NCBI GenBank assembly: GCA_947466585.1
Contig: CANIEU010000020.1
Span: 1-33,945 of the forward strand
From: Fibrobacterota bacterium
GTDB lineage: Bacteria > Fibrobacterota > Fibrobacteria > UBA11236
Direction of reading: 5' to 3'
Length of the DNA stretch: 33,945 bases
In this document: piece after piece, positions 1-9,600 of the stretch
How the letters are laid out: each line of letters starts with the position of its first letter
How positions within the stretch are numbered: position 1 is the first letter of the stretch
Position numbers and translations under genes: made by a program
The notes under the pieces: model-generated
The model's input: only the letters and a program-made list of their open reading frames with translations
Told to the model about the DNA's origin: nothing
Database searches by the model: none

Positions 1-65
1 GCGGCTATGTGCTGGAGGCGCGCGTTGCCGGCCACACCTATGCCCGTGCGGTAGCGTTGTATTGA
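1..65 (+). CDS. C-terminal end of a secreted protein (5' end outside window)
   Basis: An open frame runs from base 3 to a TGA at 63-65 and encodes the last 20 residues of a protein, ending ARAVALY. The pattern of alternating hydrophobic residues (GYVLEARV, then HTYARAVALY) matches the end of the C-terminal beta domain of the carbohydrate-binding protein at 21191-22006 (GTYFIRAQ, then HSWVRAVRVP). I therefore read it as the last strands of the same kind of secretion or sorting-like domain. The fragment is too short to say what the protein does. The DUF1080 gene follows 88 bases downstream. Confidence 0.45.
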   Translation, partial: GYVLEARVAGHTYARAVALY

Positions 66-153
66 ACCGCTGAGTTAAATCAGCGGAGGATTGATAGGCC
101 GGCGAGTACTGCGTGTGACTGGAATCAATGGACAAAGGATTAAAGGGGAGTAC

Positions 154-1503
154 ATGAAATCAGCGATGCTTCGAACCTTCGGATGGACCCTGTTGGCGTC
201 CGCGGCACTGGCCTGCGCACAATCCGATTACCTGCCGTTTCCGCGCAGTGGTTGGCCGGCGGGAATCCAGACCTCTTGGCAGATCCAAGGGGAATACTTC
301 GGCATGACTTCGGCGAACGAACGTCTCGGTGCGTGGATCATCGCCCGCAACGCTTCTTCGTCCGGTACCTCGCCCACGCAATACGGCGTGGTGTTTCTGC
401 CCGGCGGGCTGACCACACTTCCCGGCGATAACCAGTACGGCGGATGGAACGGAACCACCCGCTGGCAAGGTTCCGGCACTGGTTCCACAGCCGTGATGAT
501 CACGACGTTGCAGAACGGCAAGACCTTCATTCTCGGCACGTCGGGCACATCTCCCGCGACCACCAGCACTGGCGGCGTGACGCTTGACAGCGTGCTCGGA
601 AGCGGCGAGAACCGATCCATGTACGGGCATATTTCGGGAGGTGCGACCTTCGTGCTAGCGCGCGTGGTGCGTCGCAGCCCGACCGAAAACCTGCGGCCTT
701 TATCGGAATGGGGTGCCACGTACTGGTTCGATACCGCCACCGCCACTGCTAGTCTGGCGAACTGGCAGACCCAGGATAATGCTCCGACCTTGTATCAGAG
801 CACGTATTTGCTGCGTGGATCCAAGACCATCAATTCACTGGCCCATGGTCGCGGCTATTTGCACATCGAATTCATGACGTGTTTCAATCCCTACCAAACC
901 GGGCAGAACCGCAGCAATAGCGGCGTGTACCTGCAGGGTAAGTATGAGACGCAGGTGCTCGATTCTTACGGACTCGCCGGATTGAACGACGAATTCGGAG
1001 GCATTTATACTGTTCGTGCTGCAGACATCAATGCCGCACTGCCGCCCAATACCTGGCACACCTACGATATTTATTTCACTCCGCGCGCATCGGGTTCCGC
1101 AGGTCAGGCGACAGGCGCAGCTTACATGACCGTATACGCGAATGGGGTGAAAACTCAAGACAGCATTCCGGTTCCCAGCGTGACAACCGCAGGTTTGACG
1201 GGCGACATGTTAATCAATGCGCCGCTGTACCTGCAAAACCACAGCAACAACGTGATCTTCCGGAATATTTGGTTCATCCCCAATGCGACGGTGCAATCCC
1301 GTCCGTATTCCACGGTGCTGGACGCCGCCTTGCCAACCTCCATTCGTTCGGGCTTCAAAACGCAGCCGGGTGCAAACCGTGCCACCGCCACAATGGTTCT
1401 GGGACCTGAAGGGGATTACAACCTCGTGGGCAGGAAATTGAATGGAGACGTAAAATCCCTGTCGGTTCAGCCTACGGTACGCAAGGGGACGGACGGAAAA
1501 TAA
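154..1503 (+). CDS. Secreted DUF1080 (3-keto-disaccharide hydrolase-like) protein
   Basis: This is a 449-residue protein with an N-terminal signal peptide (MKSAMLRTFGWTLLASAALA, cleavage near ALACAQS). I chose the ATG at 154 because AAAGGGGAG lies just upstream; the TTG at 91 would bury the signal peptide. The region from about residue 195 to 375 has the hallmarks of the DUF1080 family: NSGVYLQGKYETQVLDSYG, then LPPNTWHTYDIYF, a VYANGV strand, and LYLQNHSNNVIFRNIWFIP. Family members are jellyroll, carbohydrate-active proteins, some of which hydrolyse 3-keto-glycosides. The N-terminal ~170 residues are beta-rich and I do not recognise them. The last ~45 residues are a linker ending in YNLVGRK and a basic tail, a pattern seen again in the FN3 protein at 30373. 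It is probably periplasmic or cell-surface and probably works on sugars. The exact substrate is unknown. Confidence 0.85.
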   Translation: MKSAMLRTFGWTLLASAALACAQSDYLPFPRSGWPAGIQTSWQIQGEYFGMTSANERLGAWIIARNASSSGTSPTQYGVVFLPGGLTTLPGDNQYGGWNGTTRWQGSGTGSTAVMITTLQNGKTFILGTSGTSPATTSTGGVTLDSVLGSGENRSMYGHISGGATFVLARVVRRSPTENLRPLSEWGATYWFDTATATASLANWQTQDNAPTLYQSTYLLRGSKTINSLAHGRGYLHIEFMTCFNPYQTGQNRSNSGVYLQGKYETQVLDSYGLAGLNDEFGGIYTVRAADINAALPPNTWHTYDIYFTPRASGSAGQATGAAYMTVYANGVKTQDSIPVPSVTTAGLTGDMLINAPLYLQNHSNNVIFRNIWFIPNATVQSRPYSTVLDAALPTSIRSGFKTQPGANRATATMVLGPEGDYNLVGRKLNGDVKSLSVQPTVRKGTDGK

Positions 1504-1556
1504 CCGGCCTCCTCCCCATATTCGCCTAGATCAAAAAGAGGCCGGTTCCCACCGGC
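1502..1556. repeat. Overlapping alternative hairpins between two genes
   Basis: AACCGGCCTC (1502-1511, starting inside the upstream stop codon) is perfectly complementary to GAGGCCGGTT (1538-1547). The second arm also contains GCCGGT (1541-1546), which can instead pair with ACCGGC (1551-1556) across a TCCC loop. The two structures exclude each other. No run of T follows, so this is not a standard intrinsic terminator. It may stabilise the upstream mRNA or tune readthrough into the barrel gene at 1583. Confidence 0.5.
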
Positions 1557-1582
1557 CGAATCATCGATTGAAAGGATCTTTC

Positions 1583-2935
1583 ATGCTTTTTAAAAAAACG
1601 GCCAAGGCCATCGCCTATACTCTCTCCTTTCTTGCGACGTGCGTATCTGCGGAGACCACTTGGCCGGAACTCCAGCCGATGCGAGCCACGGCAGCGTGGG
1701 AAATCGGCGAAATCGAGAGCTTTGAAACGGCGGGTGGACCGGAGGTACCCGGCAAGGACAAACATCTGCTGAGTCACAGTGCTGTGTGGCTGTTGCAAGA
1801 GGCGCGACTTTCGGAAAACGCCCGCGTGTTTGTGGGTGTCGGAGGCATGTATTTCTTCATTCTTCCATCCGCCACGAATCCCTACAGCTTCGGACAGCGT
1901 TCGGCATTCGGCCTTACGGATGCCCATGTGGAGTACGACCTCGGAATACGTGAGAATGGAGACCACGCGCTTCGTCTCAAAGTCGGTGTTTTCCCATACA
2001 AGTACAATTCAGACGCCAAAAATCTTGGCGAATACATGTACCGTACCTATACCTATCCCAACATCATCACCTCCGGTGGGCTGGTTATGGTGAACAGTGC
2101 AGGCGTGCAATTGAACGGCGCCGCAGCCGAAACCCGGCTCGGGGGTTTGAAGAACGACTTGATGCTGACGGTGAAAACCGATCAGGTCCCCAGCGGTGCA
2201 TTGAGTCTGACGGACATTGTGTCCTACTCGGTCGGGAACATTTTCACATTGGGCGCGGGATACATGTTCGACAACTTTTACAGCGCCGACGGCCTTGCCG
2301 ATGGCGATGGAAGCGACCGCAGTACCTTTCAGCAGTCCTATTACTACAAGCTAGCCGACGGTACTTTCGTGCTTTATGATCCAAATGCAGCTCCTTCGCC
2401 CGCCGCAGTCGATAGCGGCCATTTCACCTTCAATGGTCAAAAGGCTATGTGGCGAGCCTCGTTGGATTTAGGTAATCTGATTTCCTTAGGTTTGCCTCTG
2501 GAGATTGCCTCGAATACATTCAAAGTCTATTACGAAGGCGTTTTGATGGGGGTGAAGGACTATCCCATCTTTTACGAGAATCGCAAGGATCGGATTGCGC
2601 AAATGGTTGGCGTAAACGTCCCGACTTTTGGCGTTCTGGATGTTTTGTCGATGGAGGCGGAGTACTGTAGCAATCCGTATGCGCCTGACATGACGAACGC
2701 CACGCTTTATCTTTCCGCAACACCTAAGAATAATCAAGGCGACAAGTTCAACAGCGACGATCTTAAATGGTCACTTTATGCCAGGAAGACTGTGCTTCCC
2801 GGATTTGCGGTTACGGCGCAGGCGGCCCGAGACCACATTCGTCTGGTGGATTATTTCGGTCACACCAATGATATGGAAGTGCTCCCCATGCGCAAGAACT
2901 GGTATTGGGCGTTACAGCTGAGTTATTCCATCTGA
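1583..2935 (+). CDS. Predicted outer-membrane beta-barrel protein
   Basis: This 450-residue protein has a signal peptide ending near CVSA (residues 1-23). The ATG at 1583 is preceded by AAAGGA at a good distance; a TTG 15 bases upstream is less likely. The mature part is a succession of short amphipathic strands with aromatic girdle residues (for example ARVFVGVGGMYFFI, DHALRLKVGVFPYKY, IFTLGAGYMFDNFY, NWYWALQLSYSI) separated by polar turns. This is what a porin-like or transport barrel of roughly 16 or more strands looks like. I do not recognise a specific family and find no catalytic motif. It follows the DUF1080 gene by 79 bases on the same strand, so the two may be cotranscribed and could handle the same substrate. 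Transcription is closed by the hairpin at 2966-2995. Confidence 0.7.
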   Translation: MLFKKTAKAIAYTLSFLATCVSAETTWPELQPMRATAAWEIGEIESFETAGGPEVPGKDKHLLSHSAVWLLQEARLSENARVFVGVGGMYFFILPSATNPYSFGQRSAFGLTDAHVEYDLGIRENGDHALRLKVGVFPYKYNSDAKNLGEYMYRTYTYPNIITSGGLVMVNSAGVQLNGAAAETRLGGLKNDLMLTVKTDQVPSGALSLTDIVSYSVGNIFTLGAGYMFDNFYSADGLADGDGSDRSTFQQSYYYKLADGTFVLYDPNAAPSPAAVDSGHFTFNGQKAMWRASLDLGNLISLGLPLEIASNTFKVYYEGVLMGVKDYPIFYENRKDRIAQMVGVNVPTFGVLDVLSMEAEYCSNPYAPDMTNATLYLSATPKNNQGDKFNSDDLKWSLYARKTVLPGFAVTAQAARDHIRLVDYFGHTNDMEVLPMRKNWYWALQLSYSI

Positions 2936-2965
2936 GCGAATCCGGCCCTCGGGCTGGGGCAATTG

Positions 2966-2995
2966 AAAAGGGAGAGTGTTACCACTCTCCCTTTT
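2966..2995. terminator. Bidirectional intrinsic terminator
   Basis: AAAAGGGAGAGTG (2966-2978) and CACTCTCCCTTTT (2983-2995) form a perfect 13-bp stem with a 4-base loop. Each strand sees a GC-rich stem ending in a U tract, so it can stop transcription from both sides. It sits between the stop of the barrel gene (+) at 2935 and the stop of leuB (-) at 3050. Confidence 0.9.
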
Positions 2996-3049
2996 CTGTT
3001 TACAACGAATTTTCCCGAAAGGATCGGGCCGTTCCTGGAAGGGAGCCGA

Positions 3050-4351
<1,302 letters not shown>

Positions 4352-6808
4352 TTATTTCCGCCCGTATTTCCGATGTTTGCGCGCCTCCCAAATGCCGAGC
4401 AGTCCGCCCAGAATGAGCACGCATGAGACGAGGCTCGCCGCCAACCCGACCAGAGCGGTGACTCCCAGGGAGTGCAAGCCGTAGTGGTCGGAGAAAGCCA
4501 TGGGCACGAAGGCCGCCGCGGCCACCACCGTCGCCACCAGCGCGGATCGCCCGGTGCGGCGCAGTATGAAGGGCAAGGAGCCGCGCCCCTCCTCTTCGTA
4601 GCGATGTTGCAAGAGCAGTCCGTGCAGGGTGGCATAAGCCAGCGAAACCGGGAAGGCGATTAGGTTGTAAGGGTTGACCTTGATCCCGAGCCATTTGATG
4701 CAACCCAATGTCCAGAAAAGGGTTGCGAGAACCGGCAAAAGCAGCATGACCGCTCCGCGAAAGGACCCGACCGTAAGCCAGAGCACGATGAAAATGACGC
4801 CGATCCCGTAGGCGACCGCCTTGCGGATATCGGGCACCATGCGGGCCACAAGGTCGCCGTACACTACCGGCCAACCCCCAGCGTGCCACACGGAGCCGTT
4901 GGGAAGCGTGACCACCCGCACGGCCCGGGCGAAGTGGAGCAGGTCGGCCTCGTTGTCCGCATCGCGTGCGGGGAAGGCATAGGTGAATACACCCGATCGT
5001 CCGCCGGCGGCATTTTCCGGCCCCACGAACTTGCGGCGGTAGCTTTCGGGAAGATCTGCGATGGTCAGGGGGCGGGTGGGCCAATGGGCGTCCAGCTCCT
5101 GCAGACTCGAACGCAGCGGCTCTCGGGCACGGCGGATGACTTCCGGGGTGATGGAGCCGCGCAGTCGGGCGATGATGGCCAGTTTCTCGGCTTGTTGTGC
5201 CGGAAGCAGGTCGCGCAAGGTGGTGACGTTGCCGATGGACGAATCACCGTTCGCCCGATCTTCGGCTTGCCGCACCCGCAAGACTTCTGCGATCTGCAGT
5301 GCCGTTGTCGGATCGGGCGCCAAAAAAACCGCCGGAGTGGAGAGTTCCTCGTCCGCCGCGCGCAGCAAACTATCGGCGCGGGCGCTGGGGTCTTCTTGAA
5401 AACCCAATGCATCGAAGTCGTGCAGAAAGCGCCACTGTGGGCCATGCCGCAAGAACGCGGCGGAGAGCAACACCACCAAAATCAGGAAGAGGCGAGCGTG
5501 CCGGAAAGGCTTGAAGGATTCGTCCTTGGCAGCGGCGTTGTAGAGACGGCCGCCTCGGGGGTTGAGCAGGCCGGTGGGTTCGATCACATGCAGCAACACC
5601 GGAAACACGGCGAGCACGGCGACCACGGTGCAAAGCATGCCGATGCCGGCGATGAGGCCGAAGTCGGCGAGTGCGCTGAAACCCGTGGCGCGGAAGGAAA
5701 GAAAGGCTAGGGAAAGCGTCAGCAGGCCGGCAGCGAGCGCAGGTCCGGTTTCCAGCGTGATGGTCTCCAGCGCCGTGGCGGGCCCAAGGCCTTTCCGTCG
5801 CTCCTCGGCATAGCGGGCGAGCAAATGCACGCTTCCGCTGAGGCCCAGACCGATCAACAACAGGCTGAGCGGGGCGGAGACGATGCCGAGCGGTCCGAGC
5901 CACAGGCGGGTGAGCGCGGTGGTCCAAAGCACCGCCATACCCACAGGCACCAGGGCCAGCAAGGCACCGCCGGGGAAACGCAGAAAGTTCAACAGCAGCA
6001 GCACGCCAGAGAGCAACAGGGCGATGCGGGTGGTGGCGAGCACGCTGCTGAAGAGTTTGCCCTCGTCTTGGATGGTACGGACGACCTCGCCGGTGAACAG
6101 GATTTCCGGGACGGTGGGGGTCCCTGCGATCACCCGGGTCGCAGCTTCGACGCGCAGCAAAAAGGCGCGGCACGCGTGCACGTCGGTCACATCGAAAGCC
6201 GGATAAATGCGCAGCACCAGGGTGGTGGAATCGGCAGAGCCGATCATCCGCTTGAGACGACCGAAATACTTCTGTTCCAGATCTTCGAAGCCTTCCGCTT
6301 CAAAACCGCGTCCCTGCGTACTGTGCGTCAGGCTTTTTGCGGCGCGCTCCTCGTCGTTCAACAAATTGGTGAGCAGCGGATTGCGGGCGGGACGCGACAG
6401 CCAAAAGTCCGATTCGACGCGCCGCTCCACCTCGTGCAAATCATCGAGCGAGATATAAAGCAATTTGTGGTCGCGGTAAAAGTCGCCTTCGGAACGGTAT
6501 TCCAGAAAGTTGACACCCGGGTCGGTTCGGAGCGTGGTCGCCAGTTTCTCGAGCAGGACAGCGTTCGCCGCAGCATCGGGTGAGTGCACCACCACGGCGA
6601 GATGCCCGGCGCTGCCGAACTTACGTCCGAAATCCTTCCATGCCTTCACGCTTTCCCAGTCGCGCGGCAGCATGTCGGTGACCGAGGCCCGCACTTCGAA
6701 ACGGCGCAACGGAAACAGTGCCAGCGCCGAGGCGAGCAGGGCGGCCGTCAGCAGCCACCACGGCCTGCGCTGTAGCAGGTAGAAGAGCTTGCACAGAGGA
6801 GTAAACAC
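4352..6808 (-). CDS. MMPL/RND-superfamily exporter
   Basis: This is a membrane protein of about 818 residues with the duplicated layout of MMPL/RND proteins. It has an N-terminal helix (WWLLTAALLASALALF), a periplasmic loop (RASVTDMLPRDWESV and onward), a first bundle of about five helices (from IALLLSGVLLLLNF to VVAVLAVFPVLLHVIEP), a second large periplasmic loop, and a C-terminal bundle from AYGIGVIFIVLWL to the end. It probably uses the proton gradient to move lipids or other hydrophobic molecules. The closest general group is the hopanoid/lipid-type exporters, but I cannot name a substrate. An in-frame GTG at 6844 would add 12 residues and overlap the divergent HAD gene. I prefer GTG 6808, placed directly before the first helix and 7 bases after a TACATT box. 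The short C-terminal tail is basic. Confidence 0.85.
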   Translation of the reverse strand: MFTPLCKLFYLLQRRPWWLLTAALLASALALFPLRRFEVRASVTDMLPRDWESVKAWKDFGRKFGSAGHLAVVVHSPDAAANAVLLEKLATTLRTDPGVNFLEYRSEGDFYRDHKLLYISLDDLHEVERRVESDFWLSRPARNPLLTNLLNDEERAAKSLTHSTQGRGFEAEGFEDLEQKYFGRLKRMIGSADSTTLVLRIYPAFDVTDVHACRAFLLRVEAATRVIAGTPTVPEILFTGEVVRTIQDEGKLFSSVLATTRIALLLSGVLLLLNFLRFPGGALLALVPVGMAVLWTTALTRLWLGPLGIVSAPLSLLLIGLGLSGSVHLLARYAEERRKGLGPATALETITLETGPALAAGLLTLSLAFLSFRATGFSALADFGLIAGIGMLCTVVAVLAVFPVLLHVIEPTGLLNPRGGRLYNAAAKDESFKPFRHARLFLILVVLLSAAFLRHGPQWRFLHDFDALGFQEDPSARADSLLRAADEELSTPAVFLAPDPTTALQIAEVLRVRQAEDRANGDSSIGNVTTLRDLLPAQQAEKLAIIARLRGSITPEVIRRAREPLRSSLQELDAHWPTRPLTIADLPESYRRKFVGPENAAGGRSGVFTYAFPARDADNEADLLHFARAVRVVTLPNGSVWHAGGWPVVYGDLVARMVPDIRKAVAYGIGVIFIVLWLTVGSFRGAVMLLLPVLATLFWTLGCIKWLGIKVNPYNLIAFPVSLAYATLHGLLLQHRYEEEGRGSLPFILRRTGRSALVATVVAAAAFVPMAFSDHYGLHSLGVTALVGLAASLVSCVLILGGLLGIWEARKHRKYGRK

Positions 6809-6831
6809 AGGCGAGAATGTAGGTTTCCACC
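6809..6831. promoter_or_regulatory. Overlapping divergent -10-like boxes (leaderless starts)
   Basis: On the plus strand TAGGTT (6820-6825) is followed by TCCACC and then the GTG of the HAD gene at 6832. On the minus strand TACATT (6821-6816) is followed by 7 bases and the GTG at 6808 of the exporter. Neither start has a convincing Shine-Dalgarno sequence. The distance of 6-7 bases from a TA-N3-T box to the start codon is what leaderless transcription would give. I saw no clear -35 element. Confidence 0.4.
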
Positions 6832-7689
6832 GTGAAGTCTCCACAGTCCAACCGGCGCTCCATCCACGTCTTCGATCTCGACGATACGCTGATTCAGACG
6901 GAGGCGAAAGTGCGCGTCATCGGCCCCGACGGCGCGCAGCGGCTGGCATTGACGCCGGCCGCGTTCACGACCCACGTGCTGGGAGAAGGGGAGAGCTACG
7001 ATTTTCGCGACTTCGGAAACGTGGGCATTCTGGCCCGGGGCGTATTGGTCGGTTACACCCGCACTATTCTCGAAACCCTCCTGAAACGTGGAACGCGCAG
7101 CGACTTCGGCATTCTTACCGCGCGGGGCGACAAACGCCTGCATGCGCCCTTTCTGATCCGTCTGTTTCAAGGATTGTTCGGCATCCGGCTCAAGAACGCT
7201 CTCATCTTCAATCTTTCGGATGAGCGCTTTCTGCGGTACAAGGATTCCTCGGAACTCCCCGAATCGTTGCGGGAAACCTTCTCAGGCCGCAGCTTCTCGA
7301 AACTGTCGGTGCCCGAACGCAAGGCTTTGGTGCTCGGGCAGGATCTCGCCGCACGCGGGTACAACGACATCTCCCTTTTCGACGACAGCCGCGAAAACCT
7401 CGCGGCCTTCAAGGTGATCGGCAAAGCCTTTCCCGGCATTACCTATCGGCCCCATTTCATCGATCCCAACTGGACGGCGCGCCTGCAAGAATTCCGCAAC
7501 GGCGACAAACCGCGCAAGCCCCTCACCAGCGGACGCGCTTCGGCGTTGCTTTTGTTGCAGCATCATTCGCGCTATGCCGAAAATCCCGAAGCCGGATTGC
7601 GCGCTCTGCAGGAGCGCGGTGTGGTGTCGCTTCCGGGAGGCGTGCGGCTTGCCTACGCCGATGGAAAGTATGCTCTCGAAAAGAAATAG
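6832..7689 (+). CDS. HAD-superfamily hydrolase
   Basis: This 285-residue soluble protein contains the HAD phosphatase motifs in order: FDLDDTLIQT (D15 nucleophile, D17 acid/base), ILTARGD with T96, and YNDISLFDDSREN with D184/D185 for magnesium. The LTARGD form and absence of a large cap domain resemble polynucleotide-kinase-phosphatase-like HAD proteins, but the substrate cannot be read from sequence. The C-terminal ~70 residues are outside the HAD core. The GTG start is chosen because the first motif begins only 14 residues later and because of the upstream TAGGTT box. A glycosyltransferase gene begins 23 bases downstream, so this is probably the first gene of a three-gene unit with GT2 and pcm. 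Confidence 0.85.
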   Translation: MKSPQSNRRSIHVFDLDDTLIQTEAKVRVIGPDGAQRLALTPAAFTTHVLGEGESYDFRDFGNVGILARGVLVGYTRTILETLLKRGTRSDFGILTARGDKRLHAPFLIRLFQGLFGIRLKNALIFNLSDERFLRYKDSSELPESLRETFSGRSFSKLSVPERKALVLGQDLAARGYNDISLFDDSRENLAAFKVIGKAFPGITYRPHFIDPNWTARLQEFRNGDKPRKPLTSGRASALLLLQHHSRYAENPEAGLRALQERGVVSLPGGVRLAYADGKYALEKK

Positions 7690-7712
7690 GATCAGCTACA
7701 TTTCCATGCGAA

Positions 7713-8417
7713 ATGCCCTCCGCCTTGCGTCATCGCCCCCATGGAATCGTGATCCCCGCCTTTAACGCCGCCGGTTCGATCGGAAAGGTGTTGGTCGAGA
7801 TCAAGGCGGTCGCGCCCGACTGTTCGGTTCTCGTCGTGGACGATGGTTCCACGGACGGCACGGCTGCGGTGGCTGCCAGCGCCGCCGCCGCAGGCGGCAT
7901 CTCCGTTCTCTCTTACGCAGAAAACCGAGGCAAAGGTGCGGCCCTGGTCACCGGCCTTCGACATGCAAAAGAAAAATGCGGCTGGGAATGGGCCATCACT
8001 CTCGATGCGGATGGGCAACACGCCGCCTCCGATTTGGAAGGTTTTCTGTCGGCCACACCCAGCCTACGCACGAGGATTCTCGCGGGCACGCGAGTGCGCA
8101 CGGGAACCCGCATGCCGTGGCATCGCCGCTTCAGCAATGCGTCCACTACCTGGCTGGTGTCGCGGCTTGCCGGACAACCGGTGTTCGATGCACAATGCGG
8201 GTATCGCGCCTATTGTCTGGAAGCGATCGACGTTCTGCCTCCGGCCGGTCGATTCGAATGGGAAGCTGAGGCGTTGATTCTGGCGGCAAGGGCCGGTTAT
8301 GCCATTGAAAGTATTCCGGTACGCACGGTGTACGCGGGAGAGGGAAGTCACATGAATCTGGTACGGGATACGCTGCGCTTTCTGCGCATGGCCGGGAGGC
8401 GCGCATGGACGCGCTGA
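7713..8417 (+). CDS. Family 2 glycosyltransferase, DPM1-like
   Basis: This 234-residue protein is a GT-A fold glycosyltransferase. It has IVIPAFNAAGSI at the start, VVDDGSTDGT (43-50), RGKGAAL (72-78) and the metal-binding LDADGQH (97-103), followed by AQCGYRAY and FEWEAEAL typical of polyprenyl-phosphate mannosyl- and glucosyltransferases. It has no C-terminal membrane helices, so it probably acts at the inner face of the cytoplasmic membrane on a lipid-phosphate acceptor. The acceptor is an inference. The start codon has no strong Shine-Dalgarno site. The gene ends 13 bases inside pcm, indicating translational coupling. Confidence 0.9.
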   Translation: MPSALRHRPHGIVIPAFNAAGSIGKVLVEIKAVAPDCSVLVVDDGSTDGTAAVAASAAAAGGISVLSYAENRGKGAALVTGLRHAKEKCGWEWAITLDADGQHAASDLEGFLSATPSLRTRILAGTRVRTGTRMPWHRRFSNASTTWLVSRLAGQPVFDAQCGYRAYCLEAIDVLPPAGRFEWEAEALILAARAGYAIESIPVRTVYAGEGSHMNLVRDTLRFLRMAGRRAWTR

Positions 8418-9082
8418 CACAGGCCCGCCACCGCATGGCCAAGGTCGTATTCGACCGGCTGGGCATCGAAGATGCTGTGCTCCGCCGCATCTTCGAACTG
8501 TTGCCGCGCCATTTGTTTTTGGACTCGGCACAACAGCATGCGGCCTATAACGACGCGGCATTGCCCATCGGTTTGGGGCAGACCATTTCGCAACCCACCA
8601 TCGTGGCCATGATGACGCATGCCCTCGCTCCCAGTGCGGGCGACAAGATTCTGGAGATCGGGACGGGATCGGGTTATCAAACCGCGGTGCTGGCGCAATA
8701 CACCCCGCGCCTCTATACGGTGGAACGCCTTCCGGAACTTTCGCGGCGCGCCCAGGGAGTGCTCGAGTCGATGGGGTTGCGCAATGTGATTTTCAAAGCC
8801 GGCGACGGCAGTCTCGGGTGGGACAGTTGGGCGCCCTACGACCGCATTCTCGTGGCAGCCGGTGCGCCGGTGGCGCCCGAGGCGCTCAAAAAACAGCTCG
8901 CCGAGGGGGGCCGTTTGGTGATCCCGGTGGGCGGGCGCGATTCGCAACGGCTCCTCCGGATCGACCGGGTCGGCGATACCTTCCGGGAGACGGATTTGGG
9001 TGAATGCCGCTTTGTGCCCCTCGTTGGTGCCCAAGGTTACGCGATTGAACCTCCGCGCTCGCAAGACGCCTTCGGGTTTTAA
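8405..9082 (+). CDS. pcm: Protein-L-isoaspartate O-methyltransferase
   Basis: This enzyme methylates abnormal L-isoaspartyl residues with S-adenosylmethionine, starting repair of aged cytoplasmic proteins. The 225-residue sequence shows RHLFLD, YNDAALPIGLGQTISQP (about 48-64, the isoaspartate-binding region), the SAM motif ILEIGTGSGYQTAVLA (about 82-97), YTVER, and the YDRILVAAGAP motif. Length and order are normal for the family. GGGAGG lies 5 bases upstream of the ATG. It overlaps the glycosyltransferase by 13 bases. No terminator with a U run follows. The next recognisable structure is the hairpin at 9179-9220. Confidence 0.95.
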   Translation: MDALTQARHRMAKVVFDRLGIEDAVLRRIFELLPRHLFLDSAQQHAAYNDAALPIGLGQTISQPTIVAMMTHALAPSAGDKILEIGTGSGYQTAVLAQYTPRLYTVERLPELSRRAQGVLESMGLRNVIFKAGDGSLGWDSWAPYDRILVAAGAPVAPEALKKQLAEGGRLVIPVGGRDSQRLLRIDRVGDTFRETDLGECRFVPLVGAQGYAIEPPRSQDAFGF

Positions 9083-9178
9083 GGTTTCTGCCCCGGTTTG
9101 GCGGTTTTCGGGCCATGTCCCCGATCGCCCAAATGGGAATGACTGATTCTCCCTTCGGAGTCGAATTCCACGGTAAAG

Positions 9179-9220
9179 TGACGCAAGAATAAGTGCAATA
9201 CGATCCTTATTTTTGCGTCA
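9179..9220. repeat. 15-bp inverted repeat (hairpin or operator)
   Basis: TGACGCAAGAATAAG (9179-9193) pairs with CTTATTTTTGCGTCA (9206-9220) with one G-U pair and a 12-base loop. It lies 96 bases after pcm and 22 bases before the start of the CHASE3 relic. It could terminate the pcm transcript, although no T run follows the stem, or it could have been an operator of the dead gene. Confidence 0.6.
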
Positions 9221-9242
9221 TTGGACCTTTCCAAGGAGTCCT

Positions 9243-9599
9243 GTGGACAAACGAACCGCCCTGCGCCGATTCACGATTGTGGGCTTTATCGGCTTCACCC
9301 TGATGGTGGTGGGCGCGTTCATACGCCAAGAGTGGATCGCGGATGCCGCACGCGATCAGGTGGCTCACACCTACCAGGTGCGCGTGCAGATCGATCAGGT
9401 TTACACCCGGATCAAAGAAATGGAAGTGGGTCAACGCGGCTTCGCCTTGTCGTGAGATTCGAGCTATCTCGACCCATACCTCAAAGCGTTGCGGGGTACC
9501 GAAATAATCCGCACGGCTCTGGATACTCAATCGCCGCGTACATTGTGGAATGAAACGGAGGAATTGAAGCGACTGGTTGCAGACAATCCGTCCCAAGAG
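9243..9599 (+). pseudogene. N-terminal relic of a CHASE3-domain sensor protein
   Basis: A GTG at 9243 with AAGGAG 4 bases upstream opens a frame encoding a cytoplasmic stub, a membrane helix (IVGFIGFTLMVVGAFI) and the first helices of a CHASE3 sensory domain, with the hallmark EMEVGQRGFALS. The next codon is TGA (9453-9455), where family members usually have Gly or Trp. The same frame then continues in clear CHASE3 style (DSSYLDPYLKALRG, ETEELKRLVADNPSQEAR). About 119 codons remain. The kinase or cyclase part that should follow is missing, and the frame runs into an unrelated gene fragment inside a GCGCGC tract. The stop looks like a one-base GGA-to-TGA change. I infer a dead gene. Confidence 0.75.
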
Positions 9600-9600
9600 G

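Noticed and set aside
6809-6844. GTG at 6844 as start of the exporter
   Set aside because: It would overlap the divergent HAD gene by 13 bases and add a polar stretch before the first helix. GTG 6808 fits better, but this is not certain.
9179-9220. Terminal inverted repeat of an insertion sequence
   Set aside because: The arms are only 12 bases apart and no transposase or second copy is present.
9453-9455. In-frame TGA in the CHASE3 frame as a sign of TGA recoding
   Set aside because: TGA is used as a normal stop in many genes here, including four-base ATGA overlaps in healthy operons, and this frame is also truncated and shifted. A nonsense mutation is simpler.
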